Source: Methylophaga sp. OBS1
Lineage (GTDB): Bacteria; Pseudomonadota; Gammaproteobacteria; Nitrosococcales; Methylophagaceae
Assembly (NCBI RefSeq): GCF_026319365.1
Contig: NZ_JAPDMS010000001.1
Location: 807,128 to 871,127, forward strand
Direction: 5' to 3'
Length of the DNA: 64,000 bases
How positions within the stretch are numbered: position 1 is the stretch's first letter; each line of letters opens with the position of its first letter. This document shows positions 7,638-19,221 of the stretch, piece after piece. The position numbers and the translations under genes are program-made. The notes beneath the pieces were generated by a model. That model saw only the letters and a list, made by a program, of their open reading frames with translations, made no database searches and was not told the origin of the DNA.

Positions 7638-9160
7638 AGCGATGGTCCCCGTCGTATCCACTGGCATTTATCATTGCGTTGATTGCAGTGATGCCGGTGG
7701 TGGTATTGATAGCACTGGCAGCAGACAGCCCGCAGTTTTTTGATGCCCGTAATCTGGAGATTCTCACCAATACGCTGGCTTTGATGCTGTTCACTGCCGG
7801 CGGGGCGGTACTCCTTGGCGTGCCGCTGGCACTGCTCACAGCCTATGTCAGGCTGCCTTGGGGTAAGTTCTGGCTGGTTGTGCTGGCTGCACCATTAGCT
7901 ATCCCCAGTTATATCGGTGCTTTCACGCTCTATGCGGCTTTCGGTCCCGGTGGCGAAATCGAACAGTTAACCGGCCTGACTACCCCCAGTTTTGATGGCT
8001 TGTTAGGTTCCAGTGTGGTGATGGCGCTGTACACCTATCCTTTTGTGATGCTAACCGTGCGAGCCTCATTGCTGAGTCTTGATGCCAGTCTGGTTTACGC
8101 TGCCCGCACATTGGGAATGTCTTTGCTCAGCAGCTTGTGGTCAGTCGTGTTGCCCCGAATCACCAATGGCATTGCAGCCGGTGCACTCCTGGCTGCGATG
8201 TATGCGCTTTCTGATTTTGGTACCCCAGCTATTCTGCGCCTGGATACCTTTACCCGCATGATTTATGTCGAGTACAACAGCTTCGGTTTGAGTCAGGCGG
8301 CGATGCTGTCACTACAATTGCTGGTAATCGTCGGCCTGATTTTGTTTCTGGAGTCACGCGTGAAGGGAACCCATGAAAGACCGGGCAAATCGCTGACGTT
8401 ATGGCCGGGCAGGCTTCGTATCTCAGCCATGCTGCTGGCCACCATGCCGGTGATTGCCTTATCCATCATCCTGCCGCTGGCTGTGTTTGCTATCTGGCTT
8501 TGGCGGGAGGGCGCCGGTAACTTTGAGCTGGTTTATGCCTGGAACTCAGCCTATGCTGCGTTTTTTGCGGCGATCGCAACGGTCATCTTTGCCTTGCCTG
8601 TAGCCCAGGCGGCTATCAGCGGTAAGTTTGGTCGACTGATGGAGCGGGTGAGTTATCTCGGTTTTGGGGTACCCGGTATCGTGATGGGCACAGCCCTGGT
8701 CTATGTTGGTCTGCAGCTCTCATTGCTTTACCAGACGCTGGCTCTGCTGGTGCTGGCTTATGTGATGCGCTTTTTACCCCTCGCGGTGGGGTCGATTCGC
8801 TCTACCTCTGAGCGTCTTGATCCCAGTCTGGTGAAGGCAGCCAGATTGCTCGGGGCCTGTCGCAAAGAGGCCTTCCGTCGCATAACACTGCCGCTCAGTA
8901 TTCGTGGCATCGTTGCCGGTGCCGCTTTGGTATTCCTTGAGGTCATGCGAGAATTACCGGCAACGTTGATCCTGAGCCCGCTGGATTTTGAGACGTTGGC
9001 CACTTACCTTTGGCGTGTCTATGAAGCCGGCTATTTTGGGCAGGCAGCGATCCCCGGGCTGTTATTAGTCGTGATCTCCGCTCTGGCTCTGGCCGTCATG
9101 TTTTATGGCGAGCGCTGGAACCAGACCGATGTCATCGAAGAGGAACCCTCTCTCTCATGA
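7634..9160 (+). CDS. fbpB: Ferric-iron ABC transporter permease (fused two-domain)
   Basis: 508 aa inner-membrane protein with about 12 hydrophobic segments and two consecutive BPD_transp_1 permease domains (roughly residues 45-235 and 290-490). Each domain carries the EAA-type loop that contacts the ATPase: YAARTLGMSLLSSLW around residue 155 and KAARLLGACRKEAFRR around residue 400. The duplicated single-chain layout is typical of FbpB/SfuB. Both ends overlap neighbours through ATGA junctions, indicating translational coupling with fbpA and fbpC. Confidence 0.88.
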   Translation: MKRWSPSYPLAFIIALIAVMPVVVLIALAADSPQFFDARNLEILTNTLALMLFTAGGAVLLGVPLALLTAYVRLPWGKFWLVVLAAPLAIPSYIGAFTLYAAFGPGGEIEQLTGLTTPSFDGLLGSSVVMALYTYPFVMLTVRASLLSLDASLVYAARTLGMSLLSSLWSVVLPRITNGIAAGALLAAMYALSDFGTPAILRLDTFTRMIYVEYNSFGLSQAAMLSLQLLVIVGLILFLESRVKGTHERPGKSLTLWPGRLRISAMLLATMPVIALSIILPLAVFAIWLWREGAGNFELVYAWNSAYAAFFAAIATVIFALPVAQAAISGKFGRLMERVSYLGFGVPGIVMGTALVYVGLQLSLLYQTLALLVLAYVMRFLPLAVGSIRSTSERLDPSLVKAARLLGACRKEAFRRITLPLSIRGIVAGAALVFLEVMRELPATLILSPLDFETLATYLWRVYEAGYFGQAAIPGLLLVVISALALAVMFYGERWNQTDVIEEEPSLS

Positions 9161-10185
9161 TTGAAGTGCAGAATGTCTCTGTCCATTACGGTCAGAAAAA
9201 AGTTGTCGACAACCTCAGTTTCACGCTGGGTGATGCCGAGTTGTTGACACTGGTCGGCCCCACCGGGTGTGGCAAAACCACCATTCTCCAGGCACTGGCG
9301 GGACTGATTCCGATTTCGGAAGGCACGATCAGGCTGGGCTCGCAAACAGTGACGGCCAACAAAACGATTGCGCCTGAGAAACGGCAGGTCGGCATGGTGT
9401 TTCAGGACTTTGCCTTATTTCCGCATCTGACAGTGATTGAAAATGTCGGCTTCAAACTCAAAGACAAAAGCAAAGCGGAACAGTGGATTGAACTGCTGGG
9501 GTTGAGCCCCTGGCGGGATACCAGACCGGCGAATCTATCCGGTGGCCAGAAACAGCGTGTCGCTCTTGCAAGGACACTGGCGCATGAGCCGGCTTTTGTT
9601 TTGCTGGATGAACCCTTATCCAATCTGGACGCGGCACTGAAAGACGATTTACGTTGGGAAATTCGTCACGCACTGAAAGATGCCGGTGTACCGGCTATCT
9701 GGGTCACCCATGATCAGGAAGAAGCCCTGTCTGTTGGCGATCGGATTGGTGTACTCAAAGACGGCAAGCTGGAACAGATTGGCACACCGGAGCGCTGTTT
9801 CAGCGAACCACAAAATCGCTTTGTTGCCCGATTCCTGGGCGATGCCAGTTTTCTGCCCGGTACGCTGGATGCGGCAAGTAATATCGTTGCCACCGCATTG
9901 GGTAATGCACCGGCAGCACCGGTGAATGGTGCGCAGGGTGATGTCGACTTATTGCTCAGACCGGACGATCTCTCGTTAACATTGGATGACACCGGTAATG
10001 GCGAGATCATCTGGAGCCGTTATGAAGGGAGTGCCCGCTTGTACGGTATCAAAACTGATACTGGCGCTATGGTCAAAATTCGTTGCAGTCATGAGAACAT
10101 CGCAGAGCCGGGCCAGCGTGTGATGATGCACATCATTACCACGCATCCTCTGGCTGTTTTTGCCCGTGGGGAGCAGGCCTCGTAG
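9157..10185 (+). CDS. fbpC: Ferric-iron ABC transporter ATP-binding protein
   Basis: 342 aa ABC ATPase that would power iron import through FbpB. Visible motifs are Walker A GPTGCGKTT (residues 34-42), Q-loop VFQDFALFPH (81-90), signature LSGGQ (127-131), Walker B FVLLDEP (147-153) and the switch His in WVTHDQEEA (His185). Residues after about 240 form a TOBE-like regulatory domain. It is the last gene of the operon, and no clear terminator was seen after it. Confidence 0.9.
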   Translation: MIEVQNVSVHYGQKKVVDNLSFTLGDAELLTLVGPTGCGKTTILQALAGLIPISEGTIRLGSQTVTANKTIAPEKRQVGMVFQDFALFPHLTVIENVGFKLKDKSKAEQWIELLGLSPWRDTRPANLSGGQKQRVALARTLAHEPAFVLLDEPLSNLDAALKDDLRWEIRHALKDAGVPAIWVTHDQEEALSVGDRIGVLKDGKLEQIGTPERCFSEPQNRFVARFLGDASFLPGTLDAASNIVATALGNAPAAPVNGAQGDVDLLLRPDDLSLTLDDTGNGEIIWSRYEGSARLYGIKTDTGAMVKIRCSHENIAEPGQRVMMHIITTHPLAVFARGEQAS

Positions 10186-12809
<2,624 letters not shown>

Positions 12810-12829
12810 CAGCAACAGCCAATGGCAGA

Positions 12830-12861
12830 TGAAAAGCCCTCAGTAGAGGGCTTTTTTTTTA
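12830..12861 (+). terminator. Rho-independent terminator after icd
   Basis: AAAAGCCCTC and GAGGGCTTTT arms around an AGTA loop, followed by nine T residues, about 22 nt past the icd stop. Confidence 0.92.
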
Positions 12862-13142
12862 TGCTTATGCTGTTTGACTGGCGTCATCATTCAAGCTTGT
12901 CATATTAGCGTCATTGACTGCGGTCATAATGAGATATTTACGCCTTATTTTAGGAAAGCTGGGTTTTCATAATTGAGGCATCTGCTCAGCGATTCGGGCA
13001 TTGCCAGGCGCAAAATTAAATTGATCTGGCAGCCCCTGGGCACACGATTTGGGTAGATAATGTCAATGGCAGGTGCTTAATCAATAAGGCCGACATCCAC
13101 TAGGCATAATTTCAGACACTGTAATCAGCAGGCACGAAGCGT

Positions 13143-13442
13143 ATGAAAACACAATCACCAGATGATTTGACTATTGAATTTACGCCACTGGAGAAAATTG
13201 AAGTGCTCTATAACGAGTTAGTCAATTGGTATGGTGAAGCAGATAAAAAAGAGTTACGCGTGGCCGCCAAGCTATTGATTGTGGCCCTGGAAAAATTCTC
13301 TATTCACGCAGGAGCGGGCTGGCAGCAAATGGTTCAGGAATACGTCGATATCCTCAAACAGGACCCCGATAAGTTTGAGCGGATACTGGAATCAAATCGT
13401 GGCGAGCTCAAGCAGAAAAAATCTACTGATGCTTACCACTAG
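13143..13442 (+). CDS. Small hypothetical protein, 99 aa
   Basis: Soluble, acidic, helix-rich 99-aa protein without signal or membrane segment; a Trp-Tyr (NWYGEADKKEL) segment lies near residue 30 and a charged tail ends the protein. Its stop codon directly abuts the stop of the convergent Fic-like gene. Family not recognised. The reading frame has ordinary codon use for this region, which supports it being real. Confidence 0.6.
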   Translation: MKTQSPDDLTIEFTPLEKIEVLYNELVNWYGEADKKELRVAAKLLIVALEKFSIHAGAGWQQMVQEYVDILKQDPDKFERILESNRGELKQKKSTDAYH

Positions 13443-14111
13443 TCACAGAGCAAGCACAAAGTCCCTGTTCTGTTCACTTTCCAACAGGCCGGCAAACTTT
13501 CTGGTTTGCTTTGGCAGGTAAAGCCAGTCATCGACAATATTATTTTTACTGCGTTTTTTTGTCATCTCAGCCGGTTCGAAGAAGAATTTGGCGTTTTCTG
13601 CAGTAAGAACAAAAGGGGCATGACCTTGTTGCATCATCACGTAGCTCATGATCAGCGAGCCGGTTCTGTGATTGCCTTCGAGAAATAACTGTGGCTGACT
13701 GAGCATAAAGGTAAAAATGCCGGCAGCTTGCTTCCAGACACTGTCGTGGTCGTGAATATTCAGCCACTCCATTAATTGTCCGATACCTGCTGTCTGGTTT
13801 TCGTAGAAGTAACTTTCGGTTGCTTCAAACTGAGAGGCATCTTCAGTCGCTGACACCGGTGCATGTTCAAACAGCACGGTATGATTGAGCTCAAGTAAGT
13901 AATGCGAATTCCCGTACTCAAACAGCTCAATGCCCTGAGCGATAAACTGATCGATCAAGGCATACCCCGACAGGAGATTGGCGATGACCTCATCCGAGGG
14001 GGGCGTCTTTTTAACAGTCAGCGTAGCATTGATTTGATGGAACCGCTGTTGTGTCCGGTTCAGAGAAGATCGGATCTCAGCCAAGTTTAACCGTGATGGT
14101 GTCATGATCAA
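13443..14111 (-). CDS. Fic/DOC-like protein with degenerate catalytic motif
   Basis: 222 aa. Fic enzymes transfer AMP or other phosphate-containing groups to proteins using the motif HxFx(D/E)GNGRxxR. Here the corresponding stretch is QLFLEGNHRTGS (residues 141-152): the catalytic His is Gln141, the second Gly is His148 and the last Arg is Ser152, while Phe143, Gly146, Asn147 and Arg149 remain. The surrounding helices (FTFMLSQP before, SLIMSYVMMQQGHAPF after) fit a Fic core. The protein is therefore probably a non-canonical or inactive Fic homologue. An alternative ATG lies six bases downstream of the one chosen. The upstream GTAAGG supports either. Confidence 0.65.
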   Translation of the reverse strand: MIMTPSRLNLAEIRSSLNRTQQRFHQINATLTVKKTPPSDEVIANLLSGYALIDQFIAQGIELFEYGNSHYLLELNHTVLFEHAPVSATEDASQFEATESYFYENQTAGIGQLMEWLNIHDHDSVWKQAAGIFTFMLSQPQLFLEGNHRTGSLIMSYVMMQQGHAPFVLTAENAKFFFEPAEMTKKRSKNNIVDDWLYLPKQTRKFAGLLESEQNRDFVLAL

Positions 14112-14192
14112 GCCTTACCCCGACACCGTGATAAAACAAGTAACTGCAGCCCGAGTCTGATTAACATCCGTTTTAATCATACTCATCATCAA

Positions 14193-15020
14193 TTAGCTGA
14201 ACTCACCCCGGACATAAGCCTGAGTCAATTTCTGCTTGGGATCTTCAAAAATCTGTTGCGTGTCACCCATCTCTACCAGATGACCGGTGCGACCGCCTTT
14301 AGAGATATCCACGCCCATAAATGCCGTCACATCTGCAACACGGGTCGCCTGCTGCATGTTATGCGTGACCAGCGCGACACTATAGTGCTGTTTCAGCTCG
14401 ATCATCAGTTCTTCAATCTGACGTGTGGCAATGGGGTCCAGGGCAGAACAGGGCTCATCCATCAAGAGGACATCAGGCTCAGTGGCGATAGCTCTGGCAA
14501 TACACAAACGCTGCTGCTGACCACCTGACAAAGACAGTCCGCTGTTATTGAGCTTGTCTTTCACATCGTTCCAGATAGCAGCACGCTCTAATGCTCTGAC
14601 AACCATTTCTTCTTCGTCACCTTTAAAGCGGTTCAGACGCAAGCCGAAAGCGACATTGTCATAAATGCTCATCGAGAACGGGTTCGGTAACTGGAATACC
14701 ATGCCGATGTATCTTCTGACGACAACGGCATCGACCTTTTTACTGTAGATATTCTGGTTATGGTAATGAATCTGACCGTCGAACCTGAACGAATCAATCA
14801 GATCATTCATTCTGTTCATACTTCTCAGCACCGTACTTTTACCGCAACCGGAGGGGCCGATAAAACCGGTGACTTTGTTTTTTTCAACCGGGATGTTGGT
14901 GTCACGCACGGCACGAAAGTCGCCGTAGTAAATGTTGTTTACCTGACAGTCCAGCACGACCGGGCCTTGTGGCACGTACTTTTCAGCGATAAAAGTGTCC
15001 AGTTCGGATTGATTGTTCAT
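14193..15020 (-). CDS. pstB: Phosphate ABC transporter ATP-binding protein
   Basis: 275 aa ATPase of the high-affinity phosphate importer. Walker A GPSGCGKS (residues 55-62), Q-loop [16 protein letters not shown], signature [15 protein letters not shown], Walker [14 protein letters not shown] and switch His in LVTHNMQQA are all visible, and the [10 protein letters not shown] and [10 protein letters not shown] forms are specific to PstB. Last gene of pstSCAB, 12 nt after pstA. No phoU follows. Confidence 0.96.
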   Translation of the reverse strand: MNNQSELDTFIAEKYVPQGPVVLDCQVNNIYYGDFRAVRDTNIPVEKNKVTGFIGPSGCGKSTVLRSMNRMNDLIDSFRFDGQIHYHNQNIYSKKVDAVVVRRYIGMVFQLPNPFSMSIYDNVAFGLRLNRFKGDEEEMVVRALERAAIWNDVKDKLNNSGLSLSGGQQQRLCIARAIATEPDVLLMDEPCSALDPIATRQIEELMIELKQHYSVALVTHNMQQATRVADVTAFMGVDISKGGRTGHLVEMGDTQQIFEDPKQKLTQAYVRGEFS

Positions 15021-15032
15021 GTTAAACCTCGA

Positions 15033-15932
15033 CTAATCTTTAAATTTGCTTTTGCCGACAACGCGTGCCAGGACATTGAATATCAGTACAATCATCACCA
15101 GTACCAAGGACGCGGCCCAGGCCAGCTCGATCTGATTGTCAAACGGCATACCGGAGAAGTTGTAAATCAAAATTGACAGGGATGCGGTTGGCTCAGCCAG
15201 TTCCGCCATGTAGTAGTTACTGAACAGCGCCGTGAACAGTAATGGAGCAGATTCACCGGCGGCCCCGGCTACAGCCAGAATCACGCCCGTCAGAATACCC
15301 GGCAGGCCTGTAGGTAAAACGACTTTCAGGATGACCTGTGTATTGGTACAGCCCATACCGAATGCCGCATCTTTCATCTTTTGCGGTACCTGTTTCATGG
15401 CTTCTTCGGCAGCCAGGGTCACGGTAGGCAGCATCAATACCGCCAATGCCACGCCACCGGCCCAGGCCGAGTAGGTACCGGTAGTCACCACCAGTACGGC
15501 ATAAATGAAGACACCAGCCAGAATAGAAGGGAAGCCGGTCAGTACTTTCGCCAGAAAGCGGGAAGTCGTGGCCAGCTTGCTGCTGGGGTCGAGTATGGCC
15601 AGGTAGATGGCGGCCATGGTGCCGAGAGGAATACTGATAGCGGCAGCAATACCCACCATCACCAGGGTGCCGACAATCGCGTTACCGAAACCGCCGCCCA
15701 TTTCAAACCCGGCCGGTGGCAGGGCGGTGATTGCTTCCATATCAAGACGTGCACCGCCTTCCACAATCAGCATGTAGATGACAGAGAACAGGGGGATACT
15801 GGCAATGACAGCGAGTACCCATACCAAACCTGTCAACAATGTATTTTTCAGCGCCCGCCACTCAAGTGCATTCCTCTCCAGCGAGGGGAGATCGAATTGG
15901 GGTGGCATGACCTGTTCGTCGAGTTGATTCAC
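15033..15932 (-). CDS. pstA: Phosphate ABC transporter permease PstA
   Basis: 299 aa inner-membrane permease with about six membrane segments and the EAA-loop GMGCTNTQVILKVVLPTGLPG near residue 195 that docks PstB. It forms the phosphate channel with PstC. Its start overlaps the pstC stop by four bases, indicating coupled translation. Confidence 0.94.
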   Translation of the reverse strand: MNQLDEQVMPPQFDLPSLERNALEWRALKNTLLTGLVWVLAVIASIPLFSVIYMLIVEGGARLDMEAITALPPAGFEMGGGFGNAIVGTLVMVGIAAAISIPLGTMAAIYLAILDPSSKLATTSRFLAKVLTGFPSILAGVFIYAVLVVTTGTYSAWAGGVALAVLMLPTVTLAAEEAMKQVPQKMKDAAFGMGCTNTQVILKVVLPTGLPGILTGVILAVAGAAGESAPLLFTALFSNYYMAELAEPTASLSILIYNFSGMPFDNQIELAWAASLVLVMIVLIFNVLARVVGKSKFKD

Positions 15933-16906
15933 TTTTTGCCCTCAAATTTACGCATGGTGTATTGCTGTACTGCGAGCCCAGCGACATTAACGATAAACGT
16001 AATAACCAGTAGCACCAGGGCGGCGTACATCAGTGCCTGAATTTCCAACTGGCCTGCTTCAGGGAAAGTGGAGGCCAGTAATGAGGCCAGGGTATTGGCA
16101 GGCGCAAACAGGGAAACACTGATGTTATTGACGTTACCAATCAGCATCGCCAGTGCCATGGTTTCACCCAGAGCGCGGCCGAAACCCAGTACCATACCGG
16201 CTAAAATGCCCGAAGAGGCGGTGGGCAGCATGACTTTCAGTATGACTTCCCATTTCGTCGCCCCCATGCCGTAAGCCGCCTCTTTCACTTTGTAGGGAAT
16301 CCGACGGAAGGCATCAGCAGAGATAGCCGCGACGGTGGGTAATATCATGATTGATAACACCAGGGCAGCCGGTGCCAGGCCAGGGCCGCTCAGTTCAGTG
16401 CCAAACAGGGGGAACCAGCCCAGTTTTTCATGTAACCATTCCGCACCGGGTCTGAGTAAGGGGATGAGTACATAAATGCCCCATAAACCGTAGACAACAG
16501 AAGGAATGGCGGCCAGCAATTCAATGATGGTTCTGAATGTCACTTCAATCTTGGCATGGACAAACCCCTGAGTCAGGAAAATGGCAATGCCTACACCCAG
16601 CCCACCGCCAATCAGTAAGGCCAGTAGTGAGCTGTAGATTGTTCCCCAAATTTCCGGTAGTACCCCGAAAACTTGCTCGTTGGTGTCCCATGTGGTGCCT
16701 GTAACAAAGCCGAGGCCGTGTGCTTTTATCGCGGGCATGGCTTGAGAGCCCAGCTCGAATACGATGTAGCCCACAAGAAGCAGAATGGAAAGCGCACAGA
16801 AGTAAGCAAAGGCTCTGAAAATGGCATCTTTCAGGTAGTCAGAAGCAGAGGGTGGTGCAGAGAGTGTCCGCGTGCTGCTGGCTGGTTTAAAGGGATCGTA
16901 GACCAT
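15929..16906 (-). CDS. pstC: Phosphate ABC transporter permease PstC
   Basis: 325 aa inner-membrane permease with six or more hydrophobic segments and the EAA-type loop GMGATKWEVILKVMLPTASSG near residue 215. Partner of PstA in the phosphate channel. It follows pstS after a 98-nt spacer that contains a strong hairpin, and overlaps pstA. Confidence 0.94.
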   Translation of the reverse strand: MVYDPFKPASSTRTLSAPPSASDYLKDAIFRAFAYFCALSILLLVGYIVFELGSQAMPAIKAHGLGFVTGTTWDTNEQVFGVLPEIWGTIYSSLLALLIGGGLGVGIAIFLTQGFVHAKIEVTFRTIIELLAAIPSVVYGLWGIYVLIPLLRPGAEWLHEKLGWFPLFGTELSGPGLAPAALVLSIMILPTVAAISADAFRRIPYKVKEAAYGMGATKWEVILKVMLPTASSGILAGMVLGFGRALGETMALAMLIGNVNNISVSLFAPANTLASLLASTFPEAGQLEIQALMYAALVLLVITFIVNVAGLAVQQYTMRKFEGKK

Positions 16907-16942
16907 GAGAAGACCTGTTCAGGATACGGAGATTGATAGCAA

Positions 16943-16977
16943 AATGCTGCAAGCACCAGTCAGGCGCTTGCAGCATT
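16943..16977 (-). promoter_or_regulatory. Hairpin in the pstS-pstC spacer
   Basis: A 12-bp perfect stem (AATGCTGCAAGC / GCTTGCAGCATT) with an 11-nt loop and no T run lies between pstS and pstC. Such hairpins often block 3' decay or partially terminate, giving more binding protein than permease. This role is inferred from position. Confidence 0.7.
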
Positions 16978-17004
16978 GAACCAAAGCAGTTAGCTCTCAA
17001 TGAT

Positions 17005-18063
17005 TTATTTGATCATTGCTGAAGCGTTACGAACGCGCTCTACTACATTTTCGGGCAGTGGGATGTAACCCATTGCTTCAGCCGATTCCTGACCGGTGGT
17101 CACCATGTATTCGATCAGGTCACGCAGCGCTTTGGCTTTTTCATCATCCTGGTCTTTATAAACCAGCAGCCAGGTGAATGAAGCGATGGGGTAGGCATCT
17201 TCACCAGATGGGTCAGTGGCCCAGGCACGCAGGTCAGGAACGTCGCTGCCCGGCAGATTTCCTTCCGGGAAGGTGGTTGTAGCCAGCGCGGCTGCACCGG
17301 TTTCGCTACCAGCAGGAATGAAGTTGCCAGCCTGGTTTTCCAGCATCGCAGTGGGTGAGCCGGTCAGTTTGGCAAAGCCGTACTCAATGTAACCAATGGC
17401 GCCGGGGGTTTGTTTGATAGTGGCTGTCACACCATCGTTTTTAGGTGCTTTGACCAGCTTGATATCATCGGGCCAGTTGGGAGATTTAGCAGCACCGACG
17501 GTGTCTTTAAATTCAGGATTAATCGCAGCGAGGTGGTTAGTAAATACATAGCTGGTGCCGCTGGAATCAGAACGAACAACCACAGTGATTTTCTCGTCTG
17601 GCAGCTCAACACCAGGGTTGGCAGCCTGAATTTTCGGGTCGTTCCAGTGGCTGATTTTACCCATGAAGATAGCAGGGTAAACATCGCGAGGCAGTTTCAG
17701 TTGCTCAACGCCATCCAGGTTATAAGAAAGCACCACTTCACCAGCCGTCATCGGCAGCAGGATAGTGCCTTTTTTAACCTGCTCAATTTCGCTGTCTTTC
17801 ATTGCCGCATCACTGGCAGCAAAGTCGACAGTTTCATTGATAAAGTCGCGAATACCCGCGCCACTACCTTTTGATTGATAATCAACACGAACGCCATCGG
17901 TTTGTTTGCTGTAGTCTTTAAACCATTTGTTATAAAGCGGTGCGGGGAAACTGGCGCCAGATCCATTCAGCTTCAATTCTGCGTGAGCTGTGGCTGATGA
18001 CAGGCCGACAGCAACAGCACCTACCAACAGGACCGACTTTAAGTTGCGTGCTAATAACTTCAT
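17005..18063 (-). CDS. pstS: Phosphate ABC transporter substrate-binding protein
   Basis: 352 aa periplasmic phosphate-binding protein. Signal peptide residues about 1-28 (cleavage after AHA). Phosphate-contacting motifs are visible: LNGSGASFPAPLY at the mature start, SKGSGAGIRDF, FAASDAAM and RSDSSGTSYVF. First gene of pstSCAB, with a Pho-box-like site upstream, so it is expected to be induced by phosphate starvation through PhoB. Confidence 0.96.
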   Translation of the reverse strand: MKLLARNLKSVLLVGAVAVGLSSATAHAELKLNGSGASFPAPLYNKWFKDYSKQTDGVRVDYQSKGSGAGIRDFINETVDFAASDAAMKDSEIEQVKKGTILLPMTAGEVVLSYNLDGVEQLKLPRDVYPAIFMGKISHWNDPKIQAANPGVELPDEKITVVVRSDSSGTSYVFTNHLAAINPEFKDTVGAAKSPNWPDDIKLVKAPKNDGVTATIKQTPGAIGYIEYGFAKLTGSPTAMLENQAGNFIPAGSETGAAALATTTFPEGNLPGSDVPDLRAWATDPSGEDAYPIASFTWLLVYKDQDDEKAKALRDLIEYMVTTGQESAEAMGYIPLPENVVERVRNASAMIK

Positions 18064-18131
18064 AAAAACTCCCGATTTAGAAAAACCTAATGCAATACGT
18101 CATGTGTATTTGCTGCACGTTAAAGAAGTTT

Positions 18132-18150
18132 GATTAAAGTTTTATGACAG
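18132..18150 (-). promoter_or_regulatory. Pho box upstream of pstS
   Basis: On the minus strand CTGTCATAAAACTTTAATC: the first 11 bases match the PhoB repeat CTGTCATAWAW and the second half is a weaker copy. It lies about 70 nt upstream of the pstS start, the usual place for PhoB activation. Confidence 0.75.
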
Positions 18151-18583
18151 TGATGAAATAAATGCATGCAGCACATGCAATCAGCATGATGTGTCTGCCG
18201 GCACTGCAGCAATCAGGCGGAGAGTAAATCGGTAAAAAAACGTTCATAGTCCCGGGATTATCGCCACGGGATCGAGGTTATATTAATGTCCTCTGCGAGG
18301 CTCATTCAGCGTATTCAACTCGTTTCCGGGTGATCGGGCTTTTCAGCGACGATCAATGACACTGAATCGCACATCTAACCGGCCTCCACCTGCCGAAGGT
18401 GGCCAGATCCGATGCCGCTGACCAGAAGGGAAAGCGATGCTGAGTTTGAAGATGATATCGGTCAAGCCTGCTACCTACGGAAAAGACGACTCACTCCTGG
18501 CGTAAACCCAGAAATTTAAATTTCAGGATTTTTTCCTATGTTTAATGAGGGTTTGCAAGTAGTAATTTAACGGAAACAAGTTG

Positions 18584-18599
18584 TGTGAATTTCATCACA
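18584..18599. promoter_or_regulatory. CRP/Vfr-type palindrome upstream of the ECF sigma gene
   Basis: TGTGA-N6-TCACA, a perfect match to the symmetric CRP-family half-sites, centred about 63 nt before the sigma-factor start. This suggests cAMP-receptor-type control of the iron module. The regulator itself is not in this window. Confidence 0.5.
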
Positions 18600-18654
18600 T
18601 CTTGGAGTCAATCAATTATTTTGCTGAGCTAGCCAGGCTCTGGGGGAGTGTGTG

Positions 18655-19191
18655 ATGAATACACCATCTATTCATCAGCAGGTAGATAATGACACGACAG
18701 CGTCAGTCAAAAATGAGACCGTCGGCGATCTCTATCGCTCACATAATCTCTGGCTCCTGAGCTGGCTGCGAAGAAAACTGGGTTGCAGTGATGACGCCGC
18801 GGATCTGATGCACGATACCTTTTCCCGTGTATTGCAGAAAGATGATTTGTCCGACATTAGAGAACCCCGCGCCTTTCTGACTACTATTGCCCATGGCATC
18901 ATGGTCAACCATCTGCGTCGGCGGGATATTGAACAAGCTTATCTCATGGCACTATCCCAGTTGCCGGAAGCTGAGTCACCATCGACAGAGACGCTCTGTA
19001 TGATGGTAGAAGCATTGACTAAGATCGACGAGATGCTTGATGGTCTGCCGGATCATATTCGCAGTGCGTTCCTCTGGTTCCAGCTTGAAGGGATCAGTCA
19101 CGCCGAAATTGCCTCTCGTCTGTCGGTTTCGGTCAGCTCGGTCAGACAATACATTGCCAAAGCTTTATTGCACTGTATCGAATTCGCCTAG
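18655..19191 (+). CDS. fecI: FecI-type ECF sigma factor
   Basis: 178 aa. Sigma region 2 (DLYRSHNLWLLSWLRRKLGCSDDAADLMHDTFSRVL) occupies about residues 25-60, and region 4 with its helix-turn-helix (LEGISHAEIASRLSVSVSSVRQYIAKAL) the C-terminus. The pattern with RAFLTTIAHG between them is characteristic of FecI-like iron-starvation sigma factors. The ATG at 18655 is preferred over the adjacent GTG because GGGGGAG then sits 6 nt upstream. It is followed by fecR and the outer-membrane receptor gene, the classic cell-surface-signalling arrangement. Confidence 0.92.
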   Translation: MNTPSIHQQVDNDTTASVKNETVGDLYRSHNLWLLSWLRRKLGCSDDAADLMHDTFSRVLQKDDLSDIREPRAFLTTIAHGIMVNHLRRRDIEQAYLMALSQLPEAESPSTETLCMMVEALTKIDEMLDGLPDHIRSAFLWFQLEGISHAEIASRLSVSVSSVRQYIAKALLHCIEFA

Positions 19192-19221
19192 CACGCCAGC
19201 CAACCCCCGCATATTGGCAAA

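Larger units (their letters stand above)
18064..18654. other. Large divergent intergenic region, pstS / ECF sigma
   Basis: About 590 nt without a convincing gene. It contains the Pho box near pstS, a CRP-like palindrome near the sigma gene, and in between (about 18190-18500) a GC-richer stretch with several inverted repeats, including CCACCT/AGGTGG at about 18390-18406 and TGACC/GGTCA arms around 18420-18465. The middle part could be a structured leader or small RNA. No known riboswitch class was assigned. Confidence 0.45.

Noticed and set aside
15381..16040. Plus-strand 219-codon frame across pstA/pstC
   Set aside because: It overlaps two well-supported permease genes and its composition (Gly/Gln/His-rich) is typical of antisense frames.
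18440..18500. Minus-strand sequence CCGTAGGTAGCAGGCTTGACC resembling the 3' part of a GEMM-I c-di-GMP riboswitch
   Set aside because: The matching 5' half (GGCAAACC...GACGCAAAGCC) is not found in the expected position, and the direction does not lead to an adjacent gene start. Kept only as a reason to examine the region.
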